Assembly: GCA_023134145.1 (NCBI GenBank)
Contig: JAGLUW010000006.1
Location: 62,001 to 126,000 of the forward strand
Origin: Sulfuriflexus sp.
GTDB taxonomy: Bacteria > Pseudomonadota > Gammaproteobacteria > AKS1
Length of the DNA: 64,000 nucleotides
Direction: 5' to 3'
Positions 45,548 through 52,837 of the stretch are shown here, one piece after another. A model generated the notes under the pieces. The model saw only the letters and a list, made by a program, of their open reading frames with translations, searched no databases and was not told the origin of the DNA. A program made the translations under genes and the position numbers. Within the stretch, counting starts at the first letter, position 1, and every line of letters begins with the position of its first letter.

Positions 45548-46990
45548 ATGGAAATTCAGCCCCCCCCAGATTTATTAGTGCGGCCCACCACAGGCACGAA
45601 CCCGACTCCTGTGAATCCGGCTGAATTGCTTGCCCGACTACAACCCAATCAGACCTTATTAGCAAAAGTAGAACGTATACTGGCCAACAACGAAGTTGAA
45701 CTGCGTATTGGTAATCAATCAATACGGGCGAACAGCCCTATACCACTTAGTGCCGGTCAATCGATTAATCTGCTTGTCGAAGAATCTAACAATGGCCTCA
45801 TCTTACGTATTGCTCAACAATCCAGCCAAGCTGATGTCATTGCACGTGCGCTACGCACTGTCTTACCCAAACAACAGGCCATTGCTGATGTGGTTAAGCT
45901 GCTGGTGCAAAACTTAGCCAGCAATAAAGAATTTGGCTCTGTAAAAACAGATCCAACGGCGAATAGTTTACGTTCGACAATACAGAACTTCGTTAGTAAT
46001 TTGCCCAATATAAAATCCCTTAGTCAGGCCGAGGGGCTTAGGCAGGCAATTCGAAATAGCGGTGTAAATCTTGAATCACACTTACGCCAATCCATTATCA
46101 CCGGCCAACCTCCACAGACGACTCATGATATTAAAGCTAATTTTTTGCGCATAGCCCAAACTGCTTTACAGCTACAATCAAACCCAAACACGACAGTAAT
46201 AAATTCAGCCATTAGCAATAATCCAATCAGTAACAGCAACGGTAAAACGAACTCACTTGAGGCCTATACCGCATTATTAAACGCCGCGTCTAAACAAACA
46301 CCACTAACAGATAAAGCGCCTCTTGCTAATCGGCCATTACTTCCACCATTACCCGTCACGACGCCTTCTACAACAAAGACAGAAAGCAGTATCACGCAAC
46401 GTTTAATCTCATCATTACCGCCGGCACTACAACGCTTATTACCAACACCTTTTATTACAACCGCTCCAAAAATAACACCGGCACCGCTACAAACACAGCC
46501 GGTTTCACAACAGGTGTTTTCTACCATGATCGTGGAGCTGCTTAATCAAATGGAATCAGGCCTAGCCCGAATTCAACAACACCAACTACATAGCATTTCC
46601 AGTGATGATGCGATTCGACATTTTCTAGGTCTTGAGTTACCCGTTTTTAATGGTAAAGATTTTGACAACATTGGAGTCAAAATAGAATGGCAAGAAAAAA
46701 CCGATGATGACACCGAGAAGAACCACCAGTGGCGCGTTATTTTAAATTTTGATTTCGATGAGCTCGGCAAAACACAGGTAGAAATCCGTGCTGGCGAAAG
46801 TGAAATACATACTGACTTCAAAAGTGAAAAAAATACTGCACAACAACTCTTCAGAAAAAATAAAGAAATATTGGCAACAGGCCTTCGCGAACATGGCCTA
46901 ACGCCAGGTATTTTTACTTTTAGTACAGGTGATATTGAACCGACAACAACGCATTCTCGAAATGAGAATTTAGTAAAAACTAAGGCGTAG
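45548..46990 (+). CDS. FliK-like flagellar hook-length control protein
   Basis: A 480-residue soluble protein with a long Pro/Thr/Gln-rich middle (residues about 245-335) and a compact C-terminal domain: RHFLGLELPVFNGKDFDN, then WRVILNFDFDELGKTQVEIRA and LREHGLTPGIFTFSTGDI. This fits FliK-type C-terminal domains that interact with the FlhB switch. The gene is next to an FlhB C-terminal-like gene (7 bases). It may be a second, non-canonical FliK rather than the main one, which normally lies before fliL outside this window. Confidence 0.68.
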   Translation: MEIQPPPDLLVRPTTGTNPTPVNPAELLARLQPNQTLLAKVERILANNEVELRIGNQSIRANSPIPLSAGQSINLLVEESNNGLILRIAQQSSQADVIARALRTVLPKQQAIADVVKLLVQNLASNKEFGSVKTDPTANSLRSTIQNFVSNLPNIKSLSQAEGLRQAIRNSGVNLESHLRQSIITGQPPQTTHDIKANFLRIAQTALQLQSNPNTTVINSAISNNPISNSNGKTNSLEAYTALLNAASKQTPLTDKAPLANRPLLPPLPVTTPSTTKTESSITQRLISSLPPALQRLLPTPFITTAPKITPAPLQTQPVSQQVFSTMIVELLNQMESGLARIQQHQLHSISSDDAIRHFLGLELPVFNGKDFDNIGVKIEWQEKTDDDTEKNHQWRVILNFDFDELGKTQVEIRAGESEIHTDFKSEKNTAQQLFRKNKEILATGLREHGLTPGIFTFSTGDIEPTTTHSRNENLVKTKA

Positions 46991-46996
46991 CGAATA

Positions 46997-47332
46997 ATGG
47001 ATAATAAAAAAACAGGTAGAACCATTGATGGCGAAGTGGTCAGCAGCTCTGAATCGGAAAATATAACTAAGGCCATTGCGCTACATTATGATGGCAATGA
47101 AGCACCCACTGTAACCGCTAAAGGTTACGATGAAGTTGCTCGCGAGATCTATAGAGTCGCGAAAGAAAACAATATTCCAATGCATGAAGATGCCGAGCTT
47201 GCTAATCTATTATCACGACTTGATATTGGTGAGGAAATACCGAGAAATCTTTACATCGCTGTTGCGGAGGTTATTGCCTTTGCCTATCTTGTGAGTGGTA
47301 AAGCAGAAGTATTTGCAAAGGAAAATCTATAA
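46997..47332 (+). CDS. stand-alone FlhB C-terminal-like domain (export switch homologue)
   Basis: A 111-residue protein matching the cytoplasmic FlhB domain: AIALHYDGNEAPTVTAKG, AREIYRVAKENNIPMHED, LANLLSRLDIGEEIPRNLY and VAEVIAFAYLV. These are the same blocks as in FlhB at 61076-62203. The NPTH autocleavage motif and the membrane helices are absent, and the sequence begins just after the cleavage site. It starts 7 bases after the FliK-like gene, so the pair probably acts together at the export gate. Confidence 0.85.
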   Translation: MDNKKTGRTIDGEVVSSSESENITKAIALHYDGNEAPTVTAKGYDEVAREIYRVAKENNIPMHEDAELANLLSRLDIGEEIPRNLYIAVAEVIAFAYLVSGKAEVFAKENL

Positions 47333-47408
47333 GAAATAAAACGGCTAACCGCAGAGGGCGTTAATATACGCAGGGAAATTATTTTATAAATTAAGAAGCA
47401 GCTTAAAT

Positions 47409-47813
47409 TTAATGCGTTTGCTGATCTTGCTGTTGAGAATTCAAAAATAAAATCAATTCTGCTTCACCTCGAGACAAGCCACAGTAATCAACTAACTCAT
47501 CCATGTCTGCACCTTTGTTGGCAAGTTTTGCGGCATTACCATAATTCTGCATTGCAGGTGTTTTATCTTCCAGACGTAATTGACGATCAGCTTGCAAACG
47601 TGATTTTGACTCTAAACGACTAATACGTTTACCAACACCAACTGAACCGCTACACAGTGCATTAAAATTGTTATGCAGATCATCGACAATCAATTCTAGA
47701 CTGGCAATTCTTTTCTTATCGCGCTGGATCTTTATACTTTGTGAAATAGTTAAAACAACACCTAGCAACATGGCTCCGGCAAGTAATAACATTGTAAAAT
47801 AATAAATATCCAT
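47409..47813 (-). CDS. DUF2802 domain-containing protein
   Basis: The 134-residue protein has an N-terminal membrane helix (residues 5-26), a coiled coil (KRIASLELIVDDLHNNFNAL) and a C-terminal helix-turn-helix-like stretch GADMDELVDYCGLSRGEAELI, the core of DUF2802. Its place at the end of the cheW operon is conserved in Pseudomonas and Shewanella relatives. Function is unknown; the location suggests a role at the pole. Confidence 0.82.
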   Translation of the reverse strand: MDIYYFTMLLLAGAMLLGVVLTISQSIKIQRDKKRIASLELIVDDLHNNFNALCSGSVGVGKRISRLESKSRLQADRQLRLEDKTPAMQNYGNAAKLANKGADMDELVDYCGLSRGEAELILFLNSQQQDQQTH

Positions 47814-47822
47814 AATTACATC

Positions 47823-47987
47823 CTAAGCAAATTCATCTACGTGCGGCTTTCCATCATCGTCATCTTCTTTTTTCTGGCGATGTCGTTCTGTATCACGTTC
47901 ATCATGATCACGTTTTTTCTCTGTCCTATCCGTCGGGCGTTTAGGATAAACAGGAAGCAATGGTCGAATGTCACCTATTTCAGCCAT
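47823..47987 (-). CDS. small charged protein, 54 residues, in the chemotaxis operon
   Basis: A short reading frame fills the gap between cheW and the DUF2802 gene. It starts ATG at 47985-47987 (MAEIGDIRPLLPVYPKRPTD), 14 bases past the cheW stop, and ends TAG at 47823-47825, 9 bases before the DUF2802 start. The rest is highly charged with runs of KKRDHDERD and KKEDDDD and ends VDEFA. I do not recognise the family, but the tight packing and hydrophobic N-terminal part suggest a real gene. No strong ribosome site is present. Confidence 0.55.
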   Translation of the reverse strand: MAEIGDIRPLLPVYPKRPTDRTEKKRDHDERDTERHRQKKEDDDDGKPHVDEFA

Positions 47988-48001
47988 AGCTAATCACTGA
48001 T

Positions 48002-48478
48002 TTACAACTCAGCCATGTCTTGCCATTCATCAGTACTGAGTAGCTTGTTAACATCAACCATAATTAACAAACCATTTTCTCTTGAAACAACACCTTGAAT
48101 GTATTTTGAACTTTCGTCGTTACCAACTTCAGGAGCTGATTCAACCTCAGATGCACGTAAGTAAACAACCTCAGCAACACCATCAACCAACAGTCCAACG
48201 ATTTGTCCCATCACTTCGATAATAACAATACGTGTATCGTCATCAATTTCACGTTCACTGAGCATGAAGCGTCGACGCGTATCAATAACCGTTACTACGT
48301 TACCGCGGAGGTTAATGATGCCAAGTACGTAATCAGGCGCTCCCGGTACCGGCGCTATCTCGGTAACGCGTAAGACTTCCTGTACCTGAATGACGTTAAT
48401 CCCATATAGCTCACCTTCCAAACGGAATGTAACCCACTGTAGTATCTCATCATCAATATTATCTGCTGCTTGACTCAT
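48002..48478 (-). CDS. cheW: chemotaxis coupling protein CheW
   Basis: A 158-residue CheW: VTFRLEGELYGINVIQVQEVL, VPGAPDYVLGIINLRGNVVTVID and VVSRENGLLIMVDVNKLL. It links receptors to CheA. It is the third CheW-like protein in the block after ParP and the CheA tail. A promoter lies 48 bases upstream, so it can be made apart from the rest of the operon. Confidence 0.95.
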   Translation of the reverse strand: MSQAADNIDDEILQWVTFRLEGELYGINVIQVQEVLRVTEIAPVPGAPDYVLGIINLRGNVVTVIDTRRRFMLSEREIDDDTRIVIIEVMGQIVGLLVDGVAEVVYLRASEVESAPEVGNDESSKYIQGVVSRENGLLIMVDVNKLLSTDEWQDMAEL

Positions 48479-48525
48479 GGTTATCGCCTCTATACAAAAT
48501 CTATACTATTCAATCCGTTAAACTA

Positions 48526-48554
48526 CTAATATGCGTCCGTCAAAATACCGTCAA
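48526..48554 (-). promoter_or_regulatory. candidate sigma70 promoter of cheW
   Basis: On the minus strand TTGACG and TATTAG are separated by 17 bases, 48 bases before the cheW ATG. The 116-base gap between parP and cheW contains this and no gene. The -10 box matches 4 of 6 consensus bases. Confidence 0.45.
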
Positions 48555-48594
48555 ATTAATAACCTGTACATATATCAAGCATTTATCATGCCAG

Positions 48595-49260
48595 TTATGC
48601 CGCCGGTTCTAATTGATCAGACCCCAACATGCTGGCAAATTCATCCGCATCCAATAATGCGCACATGTGCTCGATTACGGTCCCTGCCAGCCAAGGCCGC
48701 TTACTGCTATCTTTTCGCCAACGTACATCTTTTTGACGCAAGGTAATCACTTCAGACACCGCATCACAGGCAAGCCCCCAACAAGAATCGCCGATAAGAA
48801 TAATCTTCTTTAAATTTTCAGCTGTGTGCTGTGTACGAAATTTAGACGGTACGACCACAATCGCCGTATCAATGATCTTAATTTGCCGTTCACGCTCAGC
48901 CAAAATACCAACAAACCAATCTGAGCGATTTGGCATTGGTGATATATCATTCGACCATTCCAAGATGCCATTCAACTTATCTAATGGCACTGCAAATTTG
49001 ACCCCAGAGACATCAAATAAGAGGATTTGAAATTCATCTTGAGCCAGCGCCTCGGCACCTTCGGTAAATACAGGCACATTGCTATTTTCAACAATACTTT
49101 TAGCTTCACGTAGAGTGTCAACTTCTGGCGCTTGAACTGGTTCATTAATTTCTAGATCAATTTCAGGATCAATTTCAGACAACAGCGCATCAAGGTATTC
49201 CATTACCACTTTTTGTGGTTCAGTAATCTTTACCTGTGATTTATTTTCTGGATTGTTCAT
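48595..49260 (-). CDS. parP: ParP-like CheW-domain protein (polar array localisation)
   Basis: The 221-residue protein has an acidic, Pro-containing N-terminal half and a C-terminal CheW-like domain (FQILLFDVSGVKFAVPLDKL, WFVGILAERERQIKIIDTA, CDAVSEVITLRQKDVRW). In Vibrio, ParP connects ParC to chemotaxis arrays at the pole. The start overlaps the ParC stop by 4 bases, supporting the pair. In Pseudomonas this position is also held by a CheW-like protein. Confidence 0.85.
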   Translation of the reverse strand: MNNPENKSQVKITEPQKVVMEYLDALLSEIDPEIDLEINEPVQAPEVDTLREAKSIVENSNVPVFTEGAEALAQDEFQILLFDVSGVKFAVPLDKLNGILEWSNDISPMPNRSDWFVGILAERERQIKIIDTAIVVVPSKFRTQHTAENLKKIILIGDSCWGLACDAVSEVITLRQKDVRWRKDSSKRPWLAGTVIEHMCALLDADEFASMLGSDQLEPAA

Positions 49261-50057
49261 CGTTGTTCCGCCACCGGTTCAGTTTGCTCTACTTCGCCAA
49301 GCAAATAACTTAGTAGGTGTTGATACGCAACAATACCTCTTGTTTTAGGTGCCAACATTGACAACGGCATACCACGTAAGCTTGCTTCCCTAAATTGCGT
49401 ATCAACCGGTATAACACTTGGCCACAAATTTTCCTGATACTGCTCTTGTAAAACTTCCAATGCACCACGTGATGCCTTTGTGCGCCGGTCAAATAAAGTT
49501 GGGATCACTGTATAACTTAATACCGTATTTCGAGACTGCATAATCATGTGCAATGTATGCACCATGCGTTCAAGTCCTTTCAATGCAAGAAATTCAGTTT
49601 GCACGGGAACCAGTAATTCATTACAAACAGCTAATGCATTGACCATCAAAATACCCAATTGAGGAGGACAATCAATCAACACATAATCATAGTCTTCACT
49701 CAAACATTTAAGCGCTTTACTCAAAGCCAAGCCTTTACCTTGCTTAGTGCCCATTTGCCGGTCAAGTGCTGCCATTGCTGTTGATGCGGGCAACAAATCA
49801 ATATTCTCAAAATCGGTTGATAATATTTGTTGTTGCACATTATATTTTTGATATTCCCCTTCCATATGAAACAGTTGGTATAAACCTGTTTCTTGCGTAT
49901 CCGGATCATTACCTAAATAAACACTTAAAGAACCATGTGGATCTGCATCCACCAACAAACAACGACAGCCTCTTTGTGAAAGAAGCCCAGCAAGGCTAAT
50001 TGTTGTGGTGGTTTTACCCACACCACCTTTTTGGTTTGCAATAGACCAGATTTTCAT
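49257..50057 (-). CDS. parC: ParA/MinD-type ATPase ParC (chemotaxis array positioning)
   Basis: A 266-residue ParA-like ATPase with deviant Walker A QKGGVGKTTTTISLAGLL, DADPHG switch and YVLIDCPPQLG Walker B. Between motD and parP it corresponds to the polar chemotaxis protein ParC of Vibrio and to the Soj-like protein of the Pseudomonas che cluster. It is not a chromosome partition ParA since no parB follows. The start overlaps motD by 4 bases. Confidence 0.9.
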   Translation of the reverse strand: MKIWSIANQKGGVGKTTTTISLAGLLSQRGCRCLLVDADPHGSLSVYLGNDPDTQETGLYQLFHMEGEYQKYNVQQQILSTDFENIDLLPASTAMAALDRQMGTKQGKGLALSKALKCLSEDYDYVLIDCPPQLGILMVNALAVCNELLVPVQTEFLALKGLERMVHTLHMIMQSRNTVLSYTVIPTLFDRRTKASRGALEVLQEQYQENLWPSVIPVDTQFREASLRGMPLSMLAPKTRGIVAYQHLLSYLLGEVEQTEPVAEQR

Positions 50058-51013
50058 TGTCCGACTCCATCTATTACAGGCAAGCCAATAGAGGGTAAAT
50101 CAACAGAGGGCAAAGCAACTTTAGGTGCTACTATTTTCTCAGCCACTACGGGAATTTTAATCAAATCACTCGTTCCAAGTATTTTATCGGTACGTGCAGG
50201 TTTAATATCCGGAGCTGAATTAGGTCTAATCACTAATGTTATTCTTCTGTTTTGTTCAATTTCTATTGATGTATCAATCGTAGAGTAAGGTCGGAATTGT
50301 GCATAACCGACTGCCCACATTCTTTCAGGATCCATTTCATGTTCAGCGAATAAATTAACTACCGTCGCTGCTCTTGCAGATGAAAGCTCCCAGTTACTTG
50401 GGTATAAAGCTGAACTGATCGGTGTATTATCCGTATGCCCTTCAACCTGCATTGATGTTGGGAATCTCGATAAACTGCCCGTCATTCTAATAAGTAATTT
50501 TTCTGCTTCTATCGACAATCTTGCGCTACCTGATTGAAATAAAATTTTTGCATTTAAATCAACTTCAAGCCCATCTTTATTCTTTCGTAAGGTCACTAGG
50601 TTTTGATCTAACAACGAAGCCAAAGAATTACTTAATTCATCCTTTAGTGCATCAAGCATTTTATCTGCACGATTATCAGTGCCGGCAGCTTGATTCTTTT
50701 TTTCTCCCGCCATAGCTTCAATCGGTTGTATCAAAGATTGTGAACCACTACTACTCGCCGGGCTTTGAGCACCCGTATTCAACGGATTTAAAGTACGCGA
50801 CAATCGACCAATTTGAATGGGTTTATCTGACTTGCCCGGACGTTGAAATGCTGATTCAAGCGTATCGGACAAAACGCGGTACTTACCCTCATTAACTGAA
50901 GATATTGAATACATCACAACAAAAAACGCGAACAATAAGGTAATGAAGTCGGCATAGGAAACTAGCCAACGCTCATGGTTTACATGTTCTTCTTGTCGTT
51001 TTTTACGTGCCAT
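50054..51013 (-). CDS. motD: flagellar stator protein MotD (MotB family)
   Basis: A 319-residue MotB-type stator subunit: N-terminal plug/helix with ERWLVSYADFITLLFAFFVV, containing the proton-path Asp, and an OmpA-like peptidoglycan-binding domain with VEGHTDNTPISSALYPSNWE and QNRRITLVI. A Pro/Val/Leu-rich tail follows. It pairs with MotC (15 bases upstream) as the second stator set known from Pseudomonas, within the same operon as cheB. Confidence 0.93.
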   Translation of the reverse strand: MARKKRQEEHVNHERWLVSYADFITLLFAFFVVMYSISSVNEGKYRVLSDTLESAFQRPGKSDKPIQIGRLSRTLNPLNTGAQSPASSSGSQSLIQPIEAMAGEKKNQAAGTDNRADKMLDALKDELSNSLASLLDQNLVTLRKNKDGLEVDLNAKILFQSGSARLSIEAEKLLIRMTGSLSRFPTSMQVEGHTDNTPISSALYPSNWELSSARAATVVNLFAEHEMDPERMWAVGYAQFRPYSTIDTSIEIEQNRRITLVIRPNSAPDIKPARTDKILGTSDLIKIPVVAEKIVAPKVALPSVDLPSIGLPVIDGVGQ

Positions 51014-51027
51014 ATCCTATAACCATA

Positions 51028-51768
51028 CTATTGCAGATAACCCTGCAATTTGGTTTCTATGTTTCGTGGATTCTCGCCTTCCGCTATTGCAACAATTCCT
51101 TCTATGACCATTTCTCGATACTGGGTCTGATGATGAACCAATGCCTTCAACTTATTAGCCATTGGCAAGAAAAGTAGATTGGCTAAACCAACGCCATAAA
51201 TTGTTGCAACAAAAGCAACCGCAATACCTGGTCCTAATTTGCTCGGATCAGCCAAATTATTCATTACATGAATAAGCCCCATCACCGCGCCGATAATACC
51301 AATGGTGGGAGAATAACCGCCTAGCCCGTCATAAACCTTGGCGGCTTCCAAATCATGGTGTTCTTTTACATCCACCTCAACTTCAAGAATATTTCGGATA
51401 ACTTCCGGTTCACTACCATCAACTAATAATTGCAGACCTTTACTCGAAAAAGGATCGCCAACCGTTTCCGCAATAGCTTCTAACCCTAGCAAACCTTCTT
51501 TCCTTGCAATATTGCTCCATTCAACAATATTTTCTACGGCGAGATCCGAACCTAATTTCGGTGGAAAGAAAACCCACATCGATATTTTTAATGAACGAGC
51601 GAATACAGAAATTTCAGTTTGTAACATCACGGCGCCAACCGTACCACCGGCAACAATGACAAAGGCTGTCACTTGCATTAAAGAACTAATATGCCCGCCT
51701 TCAAGAAAATTACCACCAATAATGGCGCCGAAAGCAATGATGAGCCCAATCAGACTTAGAATATCCAT
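51028..51768 (-). CDS. motC: flagellar stator protein MotC (MotA family)
   Basis: A 246-residue MotA/ExbB-type protein with four helices: ILSLIGLIIAFGAIIGGNFL, AFVIVAGGTVGAVML, YSPTIGIIGAVMGLIHVM and GIAVAFVATIYGVGLANLLF. Together with MotD it forms the ion-driven stator. The gene starts 7 bases after cheB in transcription order. Confidence 0.93.
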   Translation of the reverse strand: MDILSLIGLIIAFGAIIGGNFLEGGHISSLMQVTAFVIVAGGTVGAVMLQTEISVFARSLKISMWVFFPPKLGSDLAVENIVEWSNIARKEGLLGLEAIAETVGDPFSSKGLQLLVDGSEPEVIRNILEVEVDVKEHHDLEAAKVYDGLGGYSPTIGIIGAVMGLIHVMNNLADPSKLGPGIAVAFVATIYGVGLANLLFLPMANKLKALVHHQTQYREMVIEGIVAIAEGENPRNIETKLQGYLQ

Positions 51769-51774
51769 AATAAA

Positions 51775-52827
51775 TCAGACGCAACGCGCCAAGTTTTGGC
51801 CTATTGTTGATAACGGTAAAATATAATCCGATAAACCGGCTTCCTCTATTGCTGCTGGCATACCAAAAACAACACAACTGGCTTCATCCTGTGACCATAA
51901 TTCAGAACCGCCTTGTTTCATTTTCTTGGCGCCTTCTCGTCCATCCGCACCCATTCCTGTTAATACGATTCCTAGGGCCTTGCCGGGATATGCCTTCGCA
52001 ACAGAATCAAAGGCAACATCAACAGAAGGTTTATAATTTTGATCTGGAAGTGGTTCGGATATTTTAATATGTGAAATGCTACCGCGTTTCACTAATTCCA
52101 TTTGTTTCCCACCCGGTGCGAGTAATGCCAAGCCAGGCTTTAATTGCTCTCCATCCACCGCTTCACGCACTTCAATTTGACATAAGCCATCAAGTCGTTG
52201 TGCAAATGCTGGAGTAAAACTTGCTGGCATATGTTGAATTAAAATAATCGGTAACGGGAAATTCTTAGGTAGCTTAGTTAATACATCTTGTAATGCAACA
52301 GGCCCACCCGTTGATGTGCCAATCGCAACCAATTGATGACTCTTCTTTTTAGGTTGAGTAACCGATGCTAGGGAAACTTTTTTAACAGTTGTAGTTACAG
52401 GCGTAGCAGTGACAGGAGACTTAGCCAAACCACGTGCTGCAATCAATCTTACTCTGGCACACAGTAAACGCTTCGCTTCTTCTCTATCACTTGAAATGTC
52501 GTCAAATTTCTTAGGTAAGAAATCCATTGCGCCAGCATCAAGTGCATCAAGTGTCGCCTTAGCTCCATCCGTCGACAATGATGAGAACATCAAGATTGGT
52601 ATAGGCGACTTTTGCATTATCTTGCGTACTGCAGTAATGCCATCCATCACTGGCATTTCAATATCCATGGTGATGACATCTGGTTTTAATTTTTCGGCCT
52701 GTTCTATCGCTTCGAGACCATTTTTTGCCATACCAACAACTTCAATACGAGCATCGGCTGCTAATATTTCTTCTACTCGTCGTCTAAAGAAACTGGAATC
52801 ATCAACGATCAATACCCGCGCGACCAT
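51775..52827 (-). CDS. cheB: chemotaxis methylesterase CheB
   Basis: The 350-residue protein has a receiver domain (phospho-acceptor D55 in ITMDIEMPVMDG) and a C-terminal methylesterase domain with the catalytic triad in IGTSTGGP (Ser), LIQHMP (His) and GMGADGREG (Asp). It removes methyl groups from receptors for adaptation. A GGAG site precedes the ATG, 10 bases after the cheA stop. No cheR is found in the window. Confidence 0.96.
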   Translation of the reverse strand: MVARVLIVDDSSFFRRRVEEILAADARIEVVGMAKNGLEAIEQAEKLKPDVITMDIEMPVMDGITAVRKIMQKSPIPILMFSSLSTDGAKATLDALDAGAMDFLPKKFDDISSDREEAKRLLCARVRLIAARGLAKSPVTATPVTTTVKKVSLASVTQPKKKSHQLVAIGTSTGGPVALQDVLTKLPKNFPLPIILIQHMPASFTPAFAQRLDGLCQIEVREAVDGEQLKPGLALLAPGGKQMELVKRGSISHIKISEPLPDQNYKPSVDVAFDSVAKAYPGKALGIVLTGMGADGREGAKKMKQGGSELWSQDEASCVVFGMPAAIEEAGLSDYILPLSTIGQNLARCV

Positions 52828-52837
52828 GATTAACTCC

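Noticed and set aside
46573-47076. 167-codon minus-strand frame opposite the FliK-like gene
   Set aside because: It spans two plus-strand genes with good context and shows only hydrophobic, Ser-rich shadow sequence.
49257-50057. Possible chromosome-partition parA gene
   Set aside because: No parB or parS-like sequence is adjacent, and the position between motD and a CheW-domain gene fits the chemotaxis ATPase ParC.
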